A DNA stretch of 64,000 bases from Aestuariirhabdus litorea (GTDB lineage: Bacteria; Pseudomonadota; Gammaproteobacteria; Pseudomonadales; Aestuariirhabdaceae). The notes under the pieces were generated by a model. The model was not told the origin of the DNA. It saw nothing but the letters and a program-made list of their open reading frames with translations, and made no database searches. A program made the translations under genes and the position numbers. Location: positions 1,302,001 through 1,366,000 of the forward strand of contig NZ_QWEZ01000002.1 in NCBI RefSeq assembly GCF_003864255.1, written 5' to 3'. Shown here piece after piece: positions 29,602 to 40,342 of this stretch. Every line of letters begins with the position of its first letter. The stretch's first letter is position 1.

Positions 29602-31080
29602 ATGAATCCCGACACATTTTCCCAGCTGGCCCAGGCCGGCTTCAACCGTATCCCCGTGATGCGTGAAGTACTGGCCGACCTGGACACCCCCCTCAGCGCT
29701 TACCTCAAACTGGCCGACGGCCCTTACTCCTATCTGTTCGAATCGGTACAGGGTGGGGAGAAGTGGGGGCGCTACTCCATCATCGGCCTGCCCTGCCAGA
29801 CGGTGCTCAAGGCCCAGGGCAATCGGGTGACGGTGGAGGAACGGGGCGAGGTGATCGAGGAGCACCAGTGCGAAGATCCGCTGGCCTTCGTTGAGGAGTT
29901 TAAACGCCGTTACCGGGTGGCCGAGCCGGAGCAGCTGCCCCGCTTTAACGGCGGTCTGGTGGGCTATTTCGGCTACGACTGTGTGCGCTATATCGAGCCC
30001 AAGCTGGCGGCGGGTATGCCTGAGGATGACCTGGGTAACCCTGACCTGCTGTTGATGCTGTCGGACGAGGTGGTGGTGTTCGACAACCTCAGTGGCAAGA
30101 TCATCTTTATCTGCCACGTGGATCCGGCCGAGCGTAACGCCCTGACCCGTGCCGAACAGCGCCTCGACATGCTGGTGGACAAGCTGCAAAGCGGACGCAT
30201 CGCGGATCTGCGGGTCAACTCCCGTCGTCCCCTGGTGGAGAACGACTTCGAGTCGGCCTTCGGTCAGGCCGAGTTCGAAGCGGCGGTGGAGCGGATCAAG
30301 GAGTATATCCTGGCCGGTGACGCTATGCAGGTGGTGGTTTCGCAGCGCATGAGCGTGCCCTTCAGCGAGCCGCCTCTTAACCTCTACCGCGCCCTGCGCT
30401 GCCTCAACCCCTCCCCCTACATGTATTTCCTCAACCTCGATGGCTTCCACATCGTGGGTTCCTCACCGGAGATCCTGGCCCACCTTGAGGAGGGGCAGGT
30501 GACGGTGCGGCCGATCGCTGGCACTCGCAAGCGTGGCCTGACCGAGGAGCAGGACCGGGCCCTGGAGGCGGACCTGCTGGCCGACCCCAAGGAGATCGCC
30601 GAACATCTGATGCTGATCGACCTGGGACGCAACGACGTGGGACGGGTTGCAGAGATTGGCAGCGTTGAGCTCACCGACAAGATGGTGATCGAGCGATACT
30701 CCCATGTGATGCACATCGTCTCCAACGTGCAGGGCAAGTTGAAGCCCGGGCTGGGGGCAATGGATGTACTGCGCGCGACCCTGCCGGCCGGTACCCTGAG
30801 CGGTGCCCCCAAGATTCGTGCGATGGAGATCATCGACGAACTGGAGCCGGTCAAACGCGGCGTCTACGGGGGTGCGGTGGGCTACCTCTCCTGGAGCGGC
30901 AACATGGACACCGCCATCGCCATCCGTACCGCGGTGATCAAGGATCAGCGCCTCTATATCCAGGCCGGTGCCGGGGTGGTGGCCGATTCGGTACCCCGGT
31001 TGGAGTGGGAGGAGACCATGAACAAGGGGCGCGCCATCTTCCGCGCCGTGGCCATGGTACAGAACGCCCTCGAACACTGA
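29602..31080 (+). CDS. trpE: Anthranilate synthase component I
   Basis: Converts chorismate and ammonia (from TrpG) to anthranilate, the first step of tryptophan synthesis. The 492-residue product has the N-terminal feedback-binding region ([20 protein letters not shown]) and the catalytic chorismate-binding segments ([49 protein letters not shown]). It starts the trpEGDC operon, with trpG 19 nt downstream. Confidence 0.98.
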   Translation: MNPDTFSQLAQAGFNRIPVMREVLADLDTPLSAYLKLADGPYSYLFESVQGGEKWGRYSIIGLPCQTVLKAQGNRVTVEERGEVIEEHQCEDPLAFVEEFKRRYRVAEPEQLPRFNGGLVGYFGYDCVRYIEPKLAAGMPEDDLGNPDLLLMLSDEVVVFDNLSGKIIFICHVDPAERNALTRAEQRLDMLVDKLQSGRIADLRVNSRRPLVENDFESAFGQAEFEAAVERIKEYILAGDAMQVVVSQRMSVPFSEPPLNLYRALRCLNPSPYMYFLNLDGFHIVGSSPEILAHLEEGQVTVRPIAGTRKRGLTEEQDRALEADLLADPKEIAEHLMLIDLGRNDVGRVAEIGSVELTDKMVIERYSHVMHIVSNVQGKLKPGLGAMDVLRATLPAGTLSGAPKIRAMEIIDELEPVKRGVYGGAVGYLSWSGNMDTAIAIRTAVIKDQRLYIQAGAGVVADSVPRLEWEETMNKGRAIFRAVAMVQNALEH

Positions 31081-31099
31081 CCGCTCCGGAGTACTGACA

Positions 31100-31693
31100 A
31101 TGTTATTGATGATCGACAACTACGACTCCTTCACCTTCAACGTGGTGCAGTACCTCGGCGAGCTGGGGGCAGAGGTGCGGGTCTACCGTAATGACGAGAT
31201 CAGCATCGAGCAGATCGAGGCGCTGGCGCCCGAGCGGATCGTGATCTCACCGGGCCCCTGTACCCCCAACGAGGCGGGCATCTCCATGGAGGTGATTCGC
31301 CACTTCGCCGGCCGTTTGCCGCTGCTGGGGATCTGCCTCGGGCACCAGAGCATCGGCCAGGTGTTTGGCGGGCGCATCGTGCGTGCGCGCCAGGTGATGC
31401 ACGGCAAGGTATCACCGGTCTACCACCTCAATGGGGGCGTCTTCGAGGGGCTCTCCAACCCCCTTACCGCCACCCGTTACCATTCGCTGGTGATCGAGCG
31501 CGAGAGCTTGCCCGACTGTCTCGAGATCACCGCCTGGACCCAGCACGAAGATGGCTCCGTGGATGAGATCATGGGGGTGCGCCACCGCGAGCTGGCGATC
31601 GAAGGGGTACAGTTTCACCCCGAATCCATATTGACCGAGCAGGGCCATGAACTATTGGCCAATTTCCTGCGCCAGCCGGCCACGGCATCCTAG
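31100..31693 (+). CDS. trpG: Anthranilate synthase component II (glutamine amidotransferase)
   Basis: Class I glutaminase subunit that feeds ammonia to TrpE. The 197-residue product has the catalytic triad segments: nucleophile Cys in [11 protein letters not shown], then His and Glu in [13 protein letters not shown]. It begins [19 protein letters not shown]. Anthranilate rather than 4-amino-4-deoxychorismate synthase is indicated by the operon; the protein may also serve PabB. Confidence 0.97.
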   Translation: MLLMIDNYDSFTFNVVQYLGELGAEVRVYRNDEISIEQIEALAPERIVISPGPCTPNEAGISMEVIRHFAGRLPLLGICLGHQSIGQVFGGRIVRARQVMHGKVSPVYHLNGGVFEGLSNPLTATRYHSLVIERESLPDCLEITAWTQHEDGSVDEIMGVRHRELAIEGVQFHPESILTEQGHELLANFLRQPATAS

Positions 31694-31723
31694 GCGGACC
31701 ACCCATACAGGATCGAACAGAGC

Positions 31724-32767
31724 ATGGATATCAAATACGCCATCAGTAACGTCACCGAGCACCTCGACCTCAGCCGTGAGGAGATGGAGGCGGTAATGAC
31801 GCAGATAATGACCGGCCAGTGCACCGATGCGCAGATCGCCGCCTTCCTTATCGCCCTGCGCATGAAGTCGGAGTCGATCGAGGAGATCACCGGCGCCGCC
31901 AAGGTGATGCGCGAGCTGGCCACCCCGGTGGTGGTCAACGCCAGGCCGCTGGTGGATATCGTCGGCACCGGCGGGGATGGCGCCAACCTCTTTAACGTCT
32001 CCACCGCCGCCTCCTTTGTGGTGGCCGCGGCCGGCGGCCATGTGGCCAAGCACGGTAACCGTGCCGTCTCCAGCAGCTCCGGCAGCGCCGATGTGCTGGA
32101 GGCCGCCGGCATCGAGCTGGGGATGAGCCCCGATCAGGTGGGACGTGCGGTGGAGCAGATCGGGGTCGGCTTTATGTTTGCACCGGCCCACCACGGCGCC
32201 ATGAAGCACGCCATCGGCGTGCGCCGTGAGCTGGGGTTGCGTACCATCTTCAATATCCTGGGCCCCATGACCAATCCGGCGGGCGTCAAGCGCCAGCTGA
32301 TCGGGGTGTTCAGCAAGAAGCTCTGTCGCCCCATGGCGGAGGTGCTCAAGCAGCTCGGTAGCGAGCATATCCTGGTGGTCCACGCCGAGGACGGGCTCGA
32401 CGAGATCAGCCTCGCCACCGCCACCCACGTAGCGGAACTGAAGGATGGCAAGGTCAGCGAGTACAGCATCACCCCCGAGGCACTGGGAATCGAAAGTCGC
32501 AGCCTGATCGGACTGGAGGTCTCCACCGCAGTGGAGAGCCTGGACCTGATCAAGGAGGCGCTGGGCAAGGAGCCTGGCAAGAACGCCGGCAAGGCGGCCG
32601 ATATTATTGCCCTCAACGCTGGTGCCGCTATCTACGTGGCGGGGCTGTCCAGTACCCTGGCCGATGGTGTTGCCATGGCCCAGGATGCGATCGCCAGTGG
32701 CCTGGCGCTCGCCAAGATCAGCGAGCTGGCCAGCTTCAGCCGTTATGCCACCCAAAGCGAGGAGTAG
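31724..32767 (+). CDS. trpD: Anthranilate phosphoribosyltransferase
   Basis: Joins anthranilate to PRPP. The 347-residue product has the PRPP-binding [36 protein letters not shown] and the [11 protein letters not shown] segment. 30 nt after trpG and 6 nt before trpC. Confidence 0.98.
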   Translation: MDIKYAISNVTEHLDLSREEMEAVMTQIMTGQCTDAQIAAFLIALRMKSESIEEITGAAKVMRELATPVVVNARPLVDIVGTGGDGANLFNVSTAASFVVAAAGGHVAKHGNRAVSSSSGSADVLEAAGIELGMSPDQVGRAVEQIGVGFMFAPAHHGAMKHAIGVRRELGLRTIFNILGPMTNPAGVKRQLIGVFSKKLCRPMAEVLKQLGSEHILVVHAEDGLDEISLATATHVAELKDGKVSEYSITPEALGIESRSLIGLEVSTAVESLDLIKEALGKEPGKNAGKAADIIALNAGAAIYVAGLSSTLADGVAMAQDAIASGLALAKISELASFSRYATQSEE

Positions 32768-32773
32768 GGCCGC

Positions 32774-33586
32774 ATGAGCCGTAGCGATACCCCCACCATT
32801 TTGCGCAACATCCTCGCCCGCAAGGCCGAGGAGGTCGCCGAGCGGCGAGCCCTGCGCCCGATCGAGCAGCTTGCGGAGCAGGCCCAACAGGCAGACCCGG
32901 TGCGTGGCTTTGCCGCCGCCCTGGCGCGTCGGGTCGAGCAGCGCGAGGCGGCGGTGATCGCCGAGATCAAGAAGGCCTCCCCCAGCAAGGGGGTGATCCG
33001 CGCCGATTTCCATCCCGCCGAGATCGCCGTCAGCTACGAGCGTGGCGGCGCCGCCTGCCTCTCGGTGCTGACCGATATCGATTTCTTCCAGGGTGCCGAT
33101 GGCTACCTGCAGCAGGCGCGTGCCGCCTGCTCGCTGCCGGTGATCCGTAAGGACTTCATGATCGACCCCTACCAGGTGGTGGAGGCGCGGGCCCTCGGGG
33201 CCGACTGCATCCTGCTGATCGCCGCCGCCCTCGACGATGCCACCATGGCGTCCCTCAACGAGACCGCCCTGGGGCTGGGGCTGGACGTGCTGATTGAGGT
33301 GCACAACGAGGCGGAGCTGAAGCGTGCCCTGCCGCTGGGTAACCGCCTGATCGGTATCAACAACCGTGACCTGCACAGCTTTGAGGTCAGCCTCGACAAC
33401 ACCTATCGCCTGCTGGATGCCATCGGTGACGACCGTATTGTGGTCACTGAAAGCGGCATTCACTGCCGTGAAGATGTCACCGCCATGATCGAGCGGGAGG
33501 TCTACGGATTCCTGGTGGGGGAGGCCTTTATGCGGGCTGACGACCCCGGTGCGCGCCTGGCGCAGCTGTTTTTCCCCGCCGCCTGA
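32774..33586 (+). CDS. trpC: Indole-3-glycerol phosphate synthase
   Basis: Ring-closing step of tryptophan synthesis. The 270-residue monofunctional TIM barrel (not fused to TrpF) has [41 protein letters not shown] and [12 protein letters not shown]. Last gene of trpEGDC; trpF and trpBA are not in the window, as is common for this group. Confidence 0.98.
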   Translation: MSRSDTPTILRNILARKAEEVAERRALRPIEQLAEQAQQADPVRGFAAALARRVEQREAAVIAEIKKASPSKGVIRADFHPAEIAVSYERGGAACLSVLTDIDFFQGADGYLQQARAACSLPVIRKDFMIDPYQVVEARALGADCILLIAAALDDATMASLNETALGLGLDVLIEVHNEAELKRALPLGNRLIGINNRDLHSFEVSLDNTYRLLDAIGDDRIVVTESGIHCREDVTAMIEREVYGFLVGEAFMRADDPGARLAQLFFPAA

Positions 33587-33653
33587 CCCTCTCTGTGCCC
33601 GTGGCGGGCGTCGGCTCGTCGCTCGCCCCCAGCAATCACCGCATCTTCGTTTG

Positions 33654-33678
33654 AGCCGCCCGGTCAGGCCGGGCGGCT
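33654..33678 (+). terminator. Weak terminator-like hairpin after trpC
   Basis: GCCGCCCGG (33655-33663) and CCGGGCGGC (33669-33677) form a perfect 9-bp stem with a 5-nt loop, about 70 nt after the trpC stop. Only a short T-poor tail follows, so termination strength is doubtful. Confidence 0.5.
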
Positions 33679-33783
33679 TGCGTCGTCCCCATATGAATGC
33701 CATTAAAGGCGACTTGAAAATAAGGACCAGCAACCTCGGCCTGTCCTTGCTATGATCGGCAAAACAACAAGGGAAACCACCCT

Positions 33784-34950
33784 ATGAGCGAGAAAAAAGC
33801 CGGCTTTTCAACCACCTGCGTCCATGCCGGGGTTGCCCCCGATGCCACCCACCAGGCGATCATGACCCCCATTTTCCAGACCTCCACCTATGTGCAGGAC
33901 GCGCCGGGGCAGGCCAAAACCTACGACTACGCCCGCGCCGGCAACCCTACCCGCACCGCGCTGGAGCAATCCCTGGCAGCGCTGGAAGGGGCCCGTCACG
34001 GCATCAGCTACGCCTCGGGGCTGGCGGCGGTGCAGGCAGTAGTGCAGATCCTCGAGCCAGGCAGCCATGTGTTGGTGTGTGATGATGTGTACGGTGGCTC
34101 CGGCCGCCTCTTCCGCCGGCTGTTTGCCAAGTACGGTATCGAGTTCGACTTTGTCGATATGACCCAGCCGGAGTCGGTGATTGCCGGCTACCTGAAGGCG
34201 AACACCCGCCTGCTGTGGGTGGAGTCGCCCACCAACCCGCTGTTGAAGATCATCGATATCGCCCAGCTGGCGCGCCTTACCCGCCCGCGGGGCATTCCGC
34301 TGGTGGTGGATAACACCTTCGCCTCCCCCGCCTTCCAGTCTCCGCTGGCGCTGGGGGCCGATATAGTGATGCACAGTGTCACCAAGTACATCGGCGGCCA
34401 CAGCGATGTGGTGGGGGGCTGCCTGATGCTCAACGACGACGCGCTCCACGAACAGCTGCGCTTTGTGCAGTTTGCCGGCGGTGCGGTGAACGCTCCCATG
34501 GACTGCTTCTTCCTGCTGCGCAGTATCAAGACCCTGGCACTGCGCATGGAGCGGCACCAGCACAATGCGCTGGCGCTGGCCCGGGCGCTGGAGTCGATGG
34601 AGGCCTTCGAGCAGGTGATCTACCCGGGGCTTGAATCCCATCCCCAGCATGCCCTGGCGGCGCAACAGATGAGCGGGTTTTCCGGCATGATCTCGGTGCG
34701 CATCAAGGGCGGGTTCGAGGTGGCCAGCCGCTTTATGCAGTCCCTCGAGCTGTTTGCTCTGGCGGAGAGCCTGGGGGGGGTCGAGTCGTTGGTCAACCAC
34801 CCCGAAACCATGACCCACGCTTCGGTGCCACCGGCGCTGCGCGAGCAGCTCGGTATCAGCGGCGACCTGATCCGCTTCTCGGTGGGAATCGAGGATGTCG
34901 AGGACCTGATCGCCGACGTGGAGCAGGCGCTGGCGCGGACTCTGGACTAG
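33784..34950 (+). CDS. Trans-sulfuration PLP enzyme (cystathionine gamma-synthase/lyase family)
   Basis: Cys/Met metabolism PLP enzyme of 388 residues. The motif HSVTKYIGGHSDVVGG contains the PLP lysine; DDVYGGSGRLF and VESPTNPLLKI are typical of the MetB/MccB subgroup. It could be a cystathionine gamma-synthase (methionine synthesis) or gamma-lyase (reverse trans-sulfuration); sequence alone does not decide, and no companion met or cys gene is adjacent. A -10-like TATGAT lies at 33751-33756. Confidence 0.9.
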   Translation: MSEKKAGFSTTCVHAGVAPDATHQAIMTPIFQTSTYVQDAPGQAKTYDYARAGNPTRTALEQSLAALEGARHGISYASGLAAVQAVVQILEPGSHVLVCDDVYGGSGRLFRRLFAKYGIEFDFVDMTQPESVIAGYLKANTRLLWVESPTNPLLKIIDIAQLARLTRPRGIPLVVDNTFASPAFQSPLALGADIVMHSVTKYIGGHSDVVGGCLMLNDDALHEQLRFVQFAGGAVNAPMDCFFLLRSIKTLALRMERHQHNALALARALESMEAFEQVIYPGLESHPQHALAAQQMSGFSGMISVRIKGGFEVASRFMQSLELFALAESLGGVESLVNHPETMTHASVPPALREQLGISGDLIRFSVGIEDVEDLIADVEQALARTLD

Positions 34951-35078
34951 GTTGTCCACCTCGCTCCTCCGCCCGCCAGGAGCTCGGGGGGGGAGCGCAG
35001 TCTATACTTGCTGTCCGGGCAGTCGCGCCCCGAGGGGCGCGCTGAGGGTTGAGAGGCGGCAACTGTAGGGGGGAGGCG

Positions 35079-36407
35079 ATGGTTAGGGGTGAACTGTTTA
35101 GGTTGGCGGATCGCCTGAACACCAGCTTTTGGTTTATTCCGCTGCTGATGTCGTCACTGAGCATCGGTTTTGCCTGGGTGACGCTGGCGCTTGAGGAGCC
35201 GGTGACCAGCTGGATGGCGGACCACCTGCAGTGGCGATTCAGCGCCGAGGCGGAAGGGGTCAGCGCTGTACTGCAGGTGGTGGCCAGCTCCATGATCACC
35301 ATGGCCGGCGTGGTCTTCTCCATGACCCTGGTGGCCCTCTCCCTGGCCTCCTCCCAACTGGGGCCACGCCTGTTGCGCAACTTTATGAGTGACACACCCA
35401 CCCAGCTGGTGCTGGGCACCTTTATCTCGACGTTTCTCTACTGCCTGGTGGTGCTGCGGGCGGTTCGCCGTTCGGAGGAGTTGGCCTTTGTCCCCCATCT
35501 GTCGGTGATGGTCGGCGTGCTGCTGGCGGTGGCCAGCGTCGGGGTGTTTATCTATTTCATCCACCATGTGTCGGTTTCCATCCAGGCGAATGAGGTCGCT
35601 GGCCGCATCGGCAGGGAGCTGATTGAGAGTGCCGACCAGCTGTTCCCCGCAGGGGAGGGGGGAGAGGGGCCAGAGCCCGATGCTGAGCTGCTGGAGAGCA
35701 TGGGGCGGGAGTCTGCCCCCTTTTATGCGCAGGCCGATGGTTATCTGCAGTTTGTGGATGTAGCCGCGTTGATTGCCCTGGCCCGGCAGGAAGATCTGGT
35801 GTTCCGGCTGGAGGTTCAACCGGGACGCTATGTGATCGCCGGCACCCCACTGTTGCGGGTCTGGCCACCGAACCGGCTGACCCGGGCGCTGGTCGAGCCG
35901 CTGCAGGGTTGCTTCGTGCAGGGACGGCAACGAACCCGCGCCCAGGACATTGAGCACGGTGTGGAACAGTTGGTGGAGGTGGCACTGCGGGCACTCTCCC
36001 CCAGCCTCAATGACCCCTTTACGGCAATGACCTGTATCGATCACCTGGGGGCAGCGCTTTCCCGTCTGGCGGCCGGGGAACTGCCCTCTCCCTACCGCTA
36101 CGACGACCAGCAACGGCTGCGATTGATCGCACCCGCCGACAACTTTGTGGCTATTGCCAGCGCCGCCTTCGCCCCGATTCGTCAGCACAGCGGTGGCAGT
36201 GCGGCCGTTAACCTTCACCTGCTCGACACCCTTGCACAGATCATCGGGTTTACCCGCCGTCCGCAAGATCGCGCGGTGCTGATGGAGCAGGGGCAGATGA
36301 TCGCACACCGCGCCCGGGAGGGGGGCTTTGACGCCCAGGTCAGCGAACAGCTGCAGCAGCGCTGGGAGACCCTGGAAGCGCAGTGCCCCAACATCGCCAG
36401 CGCCTGA
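35079..36407 (+). CDS. DUF2254 family inner-membrane protein
   Basis: Predicted membrane protein of 442 residues and unknown function. Membrane segments lie in the N-terminal half (about 20-40, 65-90, 110-135, 140-165), followed by a soluble C-terminal part (from about 190) with the family segments LQFVDVAALIALA, GTPLLRVWP, DIEHGVEQLVEVALRALSPS and NDPFTAMTCIDHLG. The ATG at 35079 is chosen because a strong G-rich Shine-Dalgarno (GGGGGGAGG) lies about 5 nt before it. Confidence 0.85.
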   Translation: MVRGELFRLADRLNTSFWFIPLLMSSLSIGFAWVTLALEEPVTSWMADHLQWRFSAEAEGVSAVLQVVASSMITMAGVVFSMTLVALSLASSQLGPRLLRNFMSDTPTQLVLGTFISTFLYCLVVLRAVRRSEELAFVPHLSVMVGVLLAVASVGVFIYFIHHVSVSIQANEVAGRIGRELIESADQLFPAGEGGEGPEPDAELLESMGRESAPFYAQADGYLQFVDVAALIALARQEDLVFRLEVQPGRYVIAGTPLLRVWPPNRLTRALVEPLQGCFVQGRQRTRAQDIEHGVEQLVEVALRALSPSLNDPFTAMTCIDHLGAALSRLAAGELPSPYRYDDQQRLRLIAPADNFVAIASAAFAPIRQHSGGSAAVNLHLLDTLAQIIGFTRRPQDRAVLMEQGQMIAHRAREGGFDAQVSEQLQQRWETLEAQCPNIASA

Positions 36408-36546
36408 TGAACCCTGACCATAAGGGCGGCGCCCTCGGGCTGGAAAATAGGCCAGCCTGCTGGTCGCCAGCGGAGGATAAACCCAGTACACTGGCGCCCC
36501 TTTGGGGGCATCAGGCCCCGCTCCCCTCTTCGTATTCAGGTCCCCC

Positions 36547-36885
36547 ATGAAAAAAACCTTCTCCCTGACCCATAGCACCATCAAATACCCGCGCCTTATT
36601 GAGGCGGTGAAACACGAGGTGAAAAAATACCTCAAGCGCGAGCGCAACAAGGCGTTACCGGCGGGCGCTGATTACTGGGCCTTCGATTGTCGCATCGGGG
36701 CTACCGAAGCGGAGGCTGAGGCGATCCATGTGGCCGAGATCAACAAGCGGATCGACGGGGTGGAACAGCAGCAGCTAACGGCTTTCTACCTGGAGATCCT
36801 GGCCCGCCCCGCCCAGCGCCAGCCGCGCGAGCCTTTAGCCGACGCCCCCCTGCAGGAGGGGTCTGCACCCGACGCCGAGGAGTAA
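36547..36885 (+). CDS. Small conserved protein (DUF6172-like)
   Basis: 112-residue soluble protein starting MKKTFSLTHSTIKYPRLIEA, with the basic EVKKYLKRERNKALP and YWAFDCRIGATEAEA. From memory this matches the DUF6172 family, of unknown function and common in gammaproteobacteria. The C-terminal tail is Pro/Glu-rich. It is 29 nt upstream of an alpha/beta hydrolase on the same strand. Confidence 0.75.
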   Translation: MKKTFSLTHSTIKYPRLIEAVKHEVKKYLKRERNKALPAGADYWAFDCRIGATEAEAEAIHVAEINKRIDGVEQQQLTAFYLEILARPAQRQPREPLADAPLQEGSAPDAEE

Positions 36886-36913
36886 CTCCCCCGCTTGCCC
36901 CAAAGGAGCCCGC

Positions 36914-37711
36914 ATGACCCGCGTTGACCACTACATTGAGCAGGGCGCCGGTGAGCCGATCCTGTTCGTGCACGGCTCCTACGCGACCCCCTCCACCTGG
37001 AGGCGGATCATCGAAGGGGTGGGCCCCGGTCACCACTGCATCGCTATCAAACTGCCGGGCCACGGCGGAGCCCCCGAGCCGGAGGATTTTGACGCCCCTA
37101 CCATCGAGACGGAGCTGGCGTTGATCGAGTCGGTGGTCAGCCGCCTGACCGACCGTCCGATCCATCTGGTGGGGCACTCCTACGGCGGCGTGGTGGCACT
37201 GGCCCTGGCGCTCAAGGGTTCGCTGCCGATCGCCGAGATGACCCTGTTCGAACCGGTAGCGGTATGGGTCCTGAAACTGCTTCAGGATCAGGAGATGGTA
37301 ACGCGGGTAGAGCAGTTCCTGGCCGCTTACTTCGAGGCAGCGGCTCGCCAGGAGCCCGACGCCTGCGGGCGGGTAATCGATTTCTGGGGCGGCGGCGAGC
37401 TGTTTGCGCGCTTGCCCGCGTCGGTGCAGGCCGCCATGGTACCGCTGCTGGACAACAACCTGCGCCACTGGCAGATCTGCACCCGGCTCGATTACGACCG
37501 CGCCGCGCTGTCCCGCTGTACCCTGCCCACCCGCCTCGTGTGCGGCAGTGACTCCAACCCGGTGGCCCACGCCATTATCGACCATCTGGCGCGGGAACTG
37601 CCCTGCAGCCAACGCTACCAGATAACGGGAGCAAACCACGCCCTGGTCACCAGCCACCCCGAACAGTGCCTGGCGATCCTGAGTGAACCGTTGGCTCGTT
37701 CCGGGGACTGA
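36914..37711 (+). CDS. Alpha/beta hydrolase
   Basis: 265-residue alpha/beta hydrolase. The nucleophile elbow is GHSYGG (Ser at about residue 88), the oxyanion region is FVHGSYATPSTWR, and the catalytic His is probably in GANHALVTSHPE near the C-terminus. No signal peptide, so cytosolic. Substrate not known; lack of neighbouring pathway genes gives no hint. The Shine-Dalgarno AAAGGAG precedes the ATG. Confidence 0.85.
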   Translation: MTRVDHYIEQGAGEPILFVHGSYATPSTWRRIIEGVGPGHHCIAIKLPGHGGAPEPEDFDAPTIETELALIESVVSRLTDRPIHLVGHSYGGVVALALALKGSLPIAEMTLFEPVAVWVLKLLQDQEMVTRVEQFLAAYFEAAARQEPDACGRVIDFWGGGELFARLPASVQAAMVPLLDNNLRHWQICTRLDYDRAALSRCTLPTRLVCGSDSNPVAHAIIDHLARELPCSQRYQITGANHALVTSHPEQCLAILSEPLARSGD

Positions 37712-37884
37712 GCGAGTGGCAGGGAGCAAACAGCAAAGCGAATCCCGCCCCAGCTGCTAGAGTTCCATAAGGCCTGCCTCCCGCCAACGTGTCCATCCTG
37801 TTTGCGGCTGAACGGGCCCGCTCAGCGTCCCGGTAACCAGGTGGTCGACCTGTGCCGGCGACTCAGCCGTCGACAGGGGGTGAT

Positions 37885-39099
37885 ATGAACGAGACACGAA
37901 CCGGCAAGCCCATCAGCTGCCAGACGCCGGAAGCGGCGCTCCTCTACCAGCAGGGGGTGGATCGCATCCTGGGCTCGGAGTCGGGGGCTGCCGAGTTGCT
38001 GGATATGGCCCTTGAACGGGACCCGCAGTTTGCCCTGGCGGCGGTGGCGCGCTATCTGGTGGCGCAGGATTGTGGTGAGGCCGATAGCCAGCGATTTCGT
38101 GATCAGGCTGTGCAGGCCGCACAGGGCGCCAGCGCTTGGGAGTGGGAGCATACAGAGCTGCTGATCGGCCTTATCGATCACCACGGGGCGAACCGCGAGC
38201 GGGCACTGGCCTACATTGAAACCACTCCCACCGACCTGTTGGTGATCTCCAAACTGACGGGAAACCTGTTTTTTTATGACGGCCCCCGTAAGCTGGAAAC
38301 GGTGCTGGAGGTGTTCGAGTCGGTCGCCCCCGCGCTGGGTGACGACTGGGCCCTGCTGGCGCGGCTGGGATTCGCTGCCAGTGAAGCGGGGCAGCATCAG
38401 CGCGGGCGCGAGCTGCTGGAGCGCGCACTCGAACTCAGGCCCCAGTCCCTCTTCTCAGTCCATGCACTGGCCCACCTGTTGCACGATGAGGGGGCACCGG
38501 TGGAGTCTGCCGCACTGTTGAATGGATGGCTCAGTGAGTACGAGGAGGGTGCCCGTGAGGGGCAGATGTATGGCCATGTGCAGTGGCACCTGGCGCTGTC
38601 CGAGTGGCAGGTGGGGCAACGCGAGGTGGCCTGGCAGCGCTACCTCGCCTACTGTGCACCCGCTACCACCACCTGCGGTCCGGTGCTGACCCTGGCTGAC
38701 TGTGGCGGTTTCCTGCTACGGGACTACCTGCAAAGCGGCGAACCCCGTCCGCTGGACGCCGCGGTGCGGGCCCATATCGAACGGGTCTGGGGCATGCTGG
38801 GCCACCCCTTTATCGCCCTCCATGTCGCGGGGCTGATGGCCTGCGCCGCTGACCGCGAGGGGCTCAAGCGCTGCGAGGAGGCGGTTGCCGCCAGCGGCGA
38901 AGGGCCCAACCGGGAGCGGGCCCTTGCCCTGGTCAGCGCCCTTCGGGATTTTACCGAGGGGGAATACGAGGGGGCGGCCCGGACCCTGGCAACCCTTGGC
39001 CCGGGTGATCGCATCGGCATCGGCGGCAGCAATGTCGAACGGATTCTGGTGGAGCTGATCGAATCCGCTTGCCAGGAGCGGGCCAACGCCGCCCCGTGA
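37885..39099 (+). CDS. TPR-repeat protein (TTC38-like)
   Basis: 404-residue soluble helical protein. The middle has tetratricopeptide-type helices (LLARLGFAASEAGQHQRGRE, LLERALELRPQSLFSVHALA). The HALAHLLHDEG segment and overall layout resemble the TTC38 family found in bacteria and animals, of unknown function. The ATG at 37885 is preferred (AGGGGG 5 nt upstream) over the earlier in-frame start at 37852. It stands alone between an alpha/beta hydrolase and a cation antiporter. Confidence 0.75.
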   Translation: MNETRTGKPISCQTPEAALLYQQGVDRILGSESGAAELLDMALERDPQFALAAVARYLVAQDCGEADSQRFRDQAVQAAQGASAWEWEHTELLIGLIDHHGANRERALAYIETTPTDLLVISKLTGNLFFYDGPRKLETVLEVFESVAPALGDDWALLARLGFAASEAGQHQRGRELLERALELRPQSLFSVHALAHLLHDEGAPVESAALLNGWLSEYEEGAREGQMYGHVQWHLALSEWQVGQREVAWQRYLAYCAPATTTCGPVLTLADCGGFLLRDYLQSGEPRPLDAAVRAHIERVWGMLGHPFIALHVAGLMACAADREGLKRCEEAVAASGEGPNRERALALVSALRDFTEGEYEGAARTLATLGPGDRIGIGGSNVERILVELIESACQERANAAP

Positions 39100-39222
39100 C
39101 AGGCGTTGCCCGGTGAGAACGTCGGACCCTCGGCGGGTGCCTCATCGTGATTCCGCGGTTGCGGCAGGGCTCAATAGGGTCTGGCCATCTATAATCAGGT
39201 CTGTGCCGCCGTTGAGGTTCCT

Positions 39223-40242
39223 GTGTTTTCAGCGTTGACTCCCAGTCTGTTTGCCTTCGGCCTCGCCGCGTTGGCGATCGTTGTGGCCGGCAGCCGTTTG
39301 GCCAAAATGGCCGATGAGCTGGCGGATCGAACGGGGCTGGGAGAGGCGGTATTCGGCGTCTTGCTGCTGGCCGGTGTGACCTCATTGCCGGATTTCGCCG
39401 CGACCCTGAGTGCGGCCCTGGATGCCCGCCCCGATCTTGCCATGAGTAATGTCATGGGGAGCATGGCGGTCAACCTGCTGTTTCTGGGTATCGCCGACAT
39501 TTTTTACCGCAAAGCGAACCTGGAGCACGCGGCCGCCTCCCCGGTGAACCTGATGCTGGCGGCTTTGTTGATTGTATTGCTGACCCTGCCGCTACTGGCT
39601 ATCCTCACGCCCCCCCTTAGCTGGTGGCGGGTGCACCCGATTACGCCGCTGATCGTGGGCGCCTACATTTTCGGCCTGCACCTGGTTAATCGCACCCAGG
39701 AAAGGCCGATGTGGATTGCCCGTGTGACCCGCGAAACCGTACCCGACCAGCCGGAAAAGCACCATCAGGGAAGTGCCAGCCGGGTGTGGGGCGAGTTTGT
39801 GCTGATGGCAACGGTGACCGGCCTCGCCGGCTGGGTGTTGATGGAGGCGGCCAAGGGGATCGCCGACCAGAGTGGGCTGTCCGATGGCCTGGTCGGTGGC
39901 CTGCTGACCGCGCTGGCTACCTCCACCCCTGAACTGGTCACCACCATCGCGGCGGTACGGCTGGGGGCGTTGACCCTCGCCGTCAGTAATATCTTTGGCA
40001 CCAACTGTTTCAATATGCTGGTGGTGGCGGCCGCCGATGCGGGCTACGCCGAGGGTTCCATCTACCACGATATGGCGCCGGTGCAGATGACCTGGGGGTT
40101 GATCAGTATCCTGATGACCGCCATCCTGCTGTTGGGCATGGTGCGGCGGGAGACCTACGGCATCGGCCGCATCGGTTTTGAGAGCGCGCTGATTCTGGGG
40201 GTGTACTCCGTTGCCCTCACCATTGTGGTGGCCAATGGTTAG
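39223..40242 (+). CDS. Sodium/calcium exchanger family membrane protein
   Basis: CaCA-superfamily antiporter of 339 residues with about ten membrane helices. The two inverted alpha-repeats that form the ion sites are seen: GVTSLPDFAATLSAAL followed by SNVMGSMAVNLLF, and ALATSTPELVTTIAAVR followed by SNIFGTNCFNML. The first repeat has Asp where the second has Glu. It starts with GTG; a TATAAT lies at 39190-39195, 28 nt upstream, without a clear -35. Ion specificity unknown. Confidence 0.88.
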   Translation: MFSALTPSLFAFGLAALAIVVAGSRLAKMADELADRTGLGEAVFGVLLLAGVTSLPDFAATLSAALDARPDLAMSNVMGSMAVNLLFLGIADIFYRKANLEHAAASPVNLMLAALLIVLLTLPLLAILTPPLSWWRVHPITPLIVGAYIFGLHLVNRTQERPMWIARVTRETVPDQPEKHHQGSASRVWGEFVLMATVTGLAGWVLMEAAKGIADQSGLSDGLVGGLLTALATSTPELVTTIAAVRLGALTLAVSNIFGTNCFNMLVVAAADAGYAEGSIYHDMAPVQMTWGLISILMTAILLLGMVRRETYGIGRIGFESALILGVYSVALTIVVANG

Positions 40243-40342
40243 GGAGAGGCGGCTGGCGGCGGTGGCGCCTCTCAAGTGAATCTGCCATGGAGTCGTTTTT
40301 TTCGGGATGAGCGGGTCATTGATGAGCGATAAGGGGTGTGCA

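Noticed and set aside
31652-33733. 693-codon open frame antisense to trpD and trpC
   Set aside because: Same reasoning: trpD and trpC are certain, and the translation is His/Gly/Gln-rich shadow sequence.
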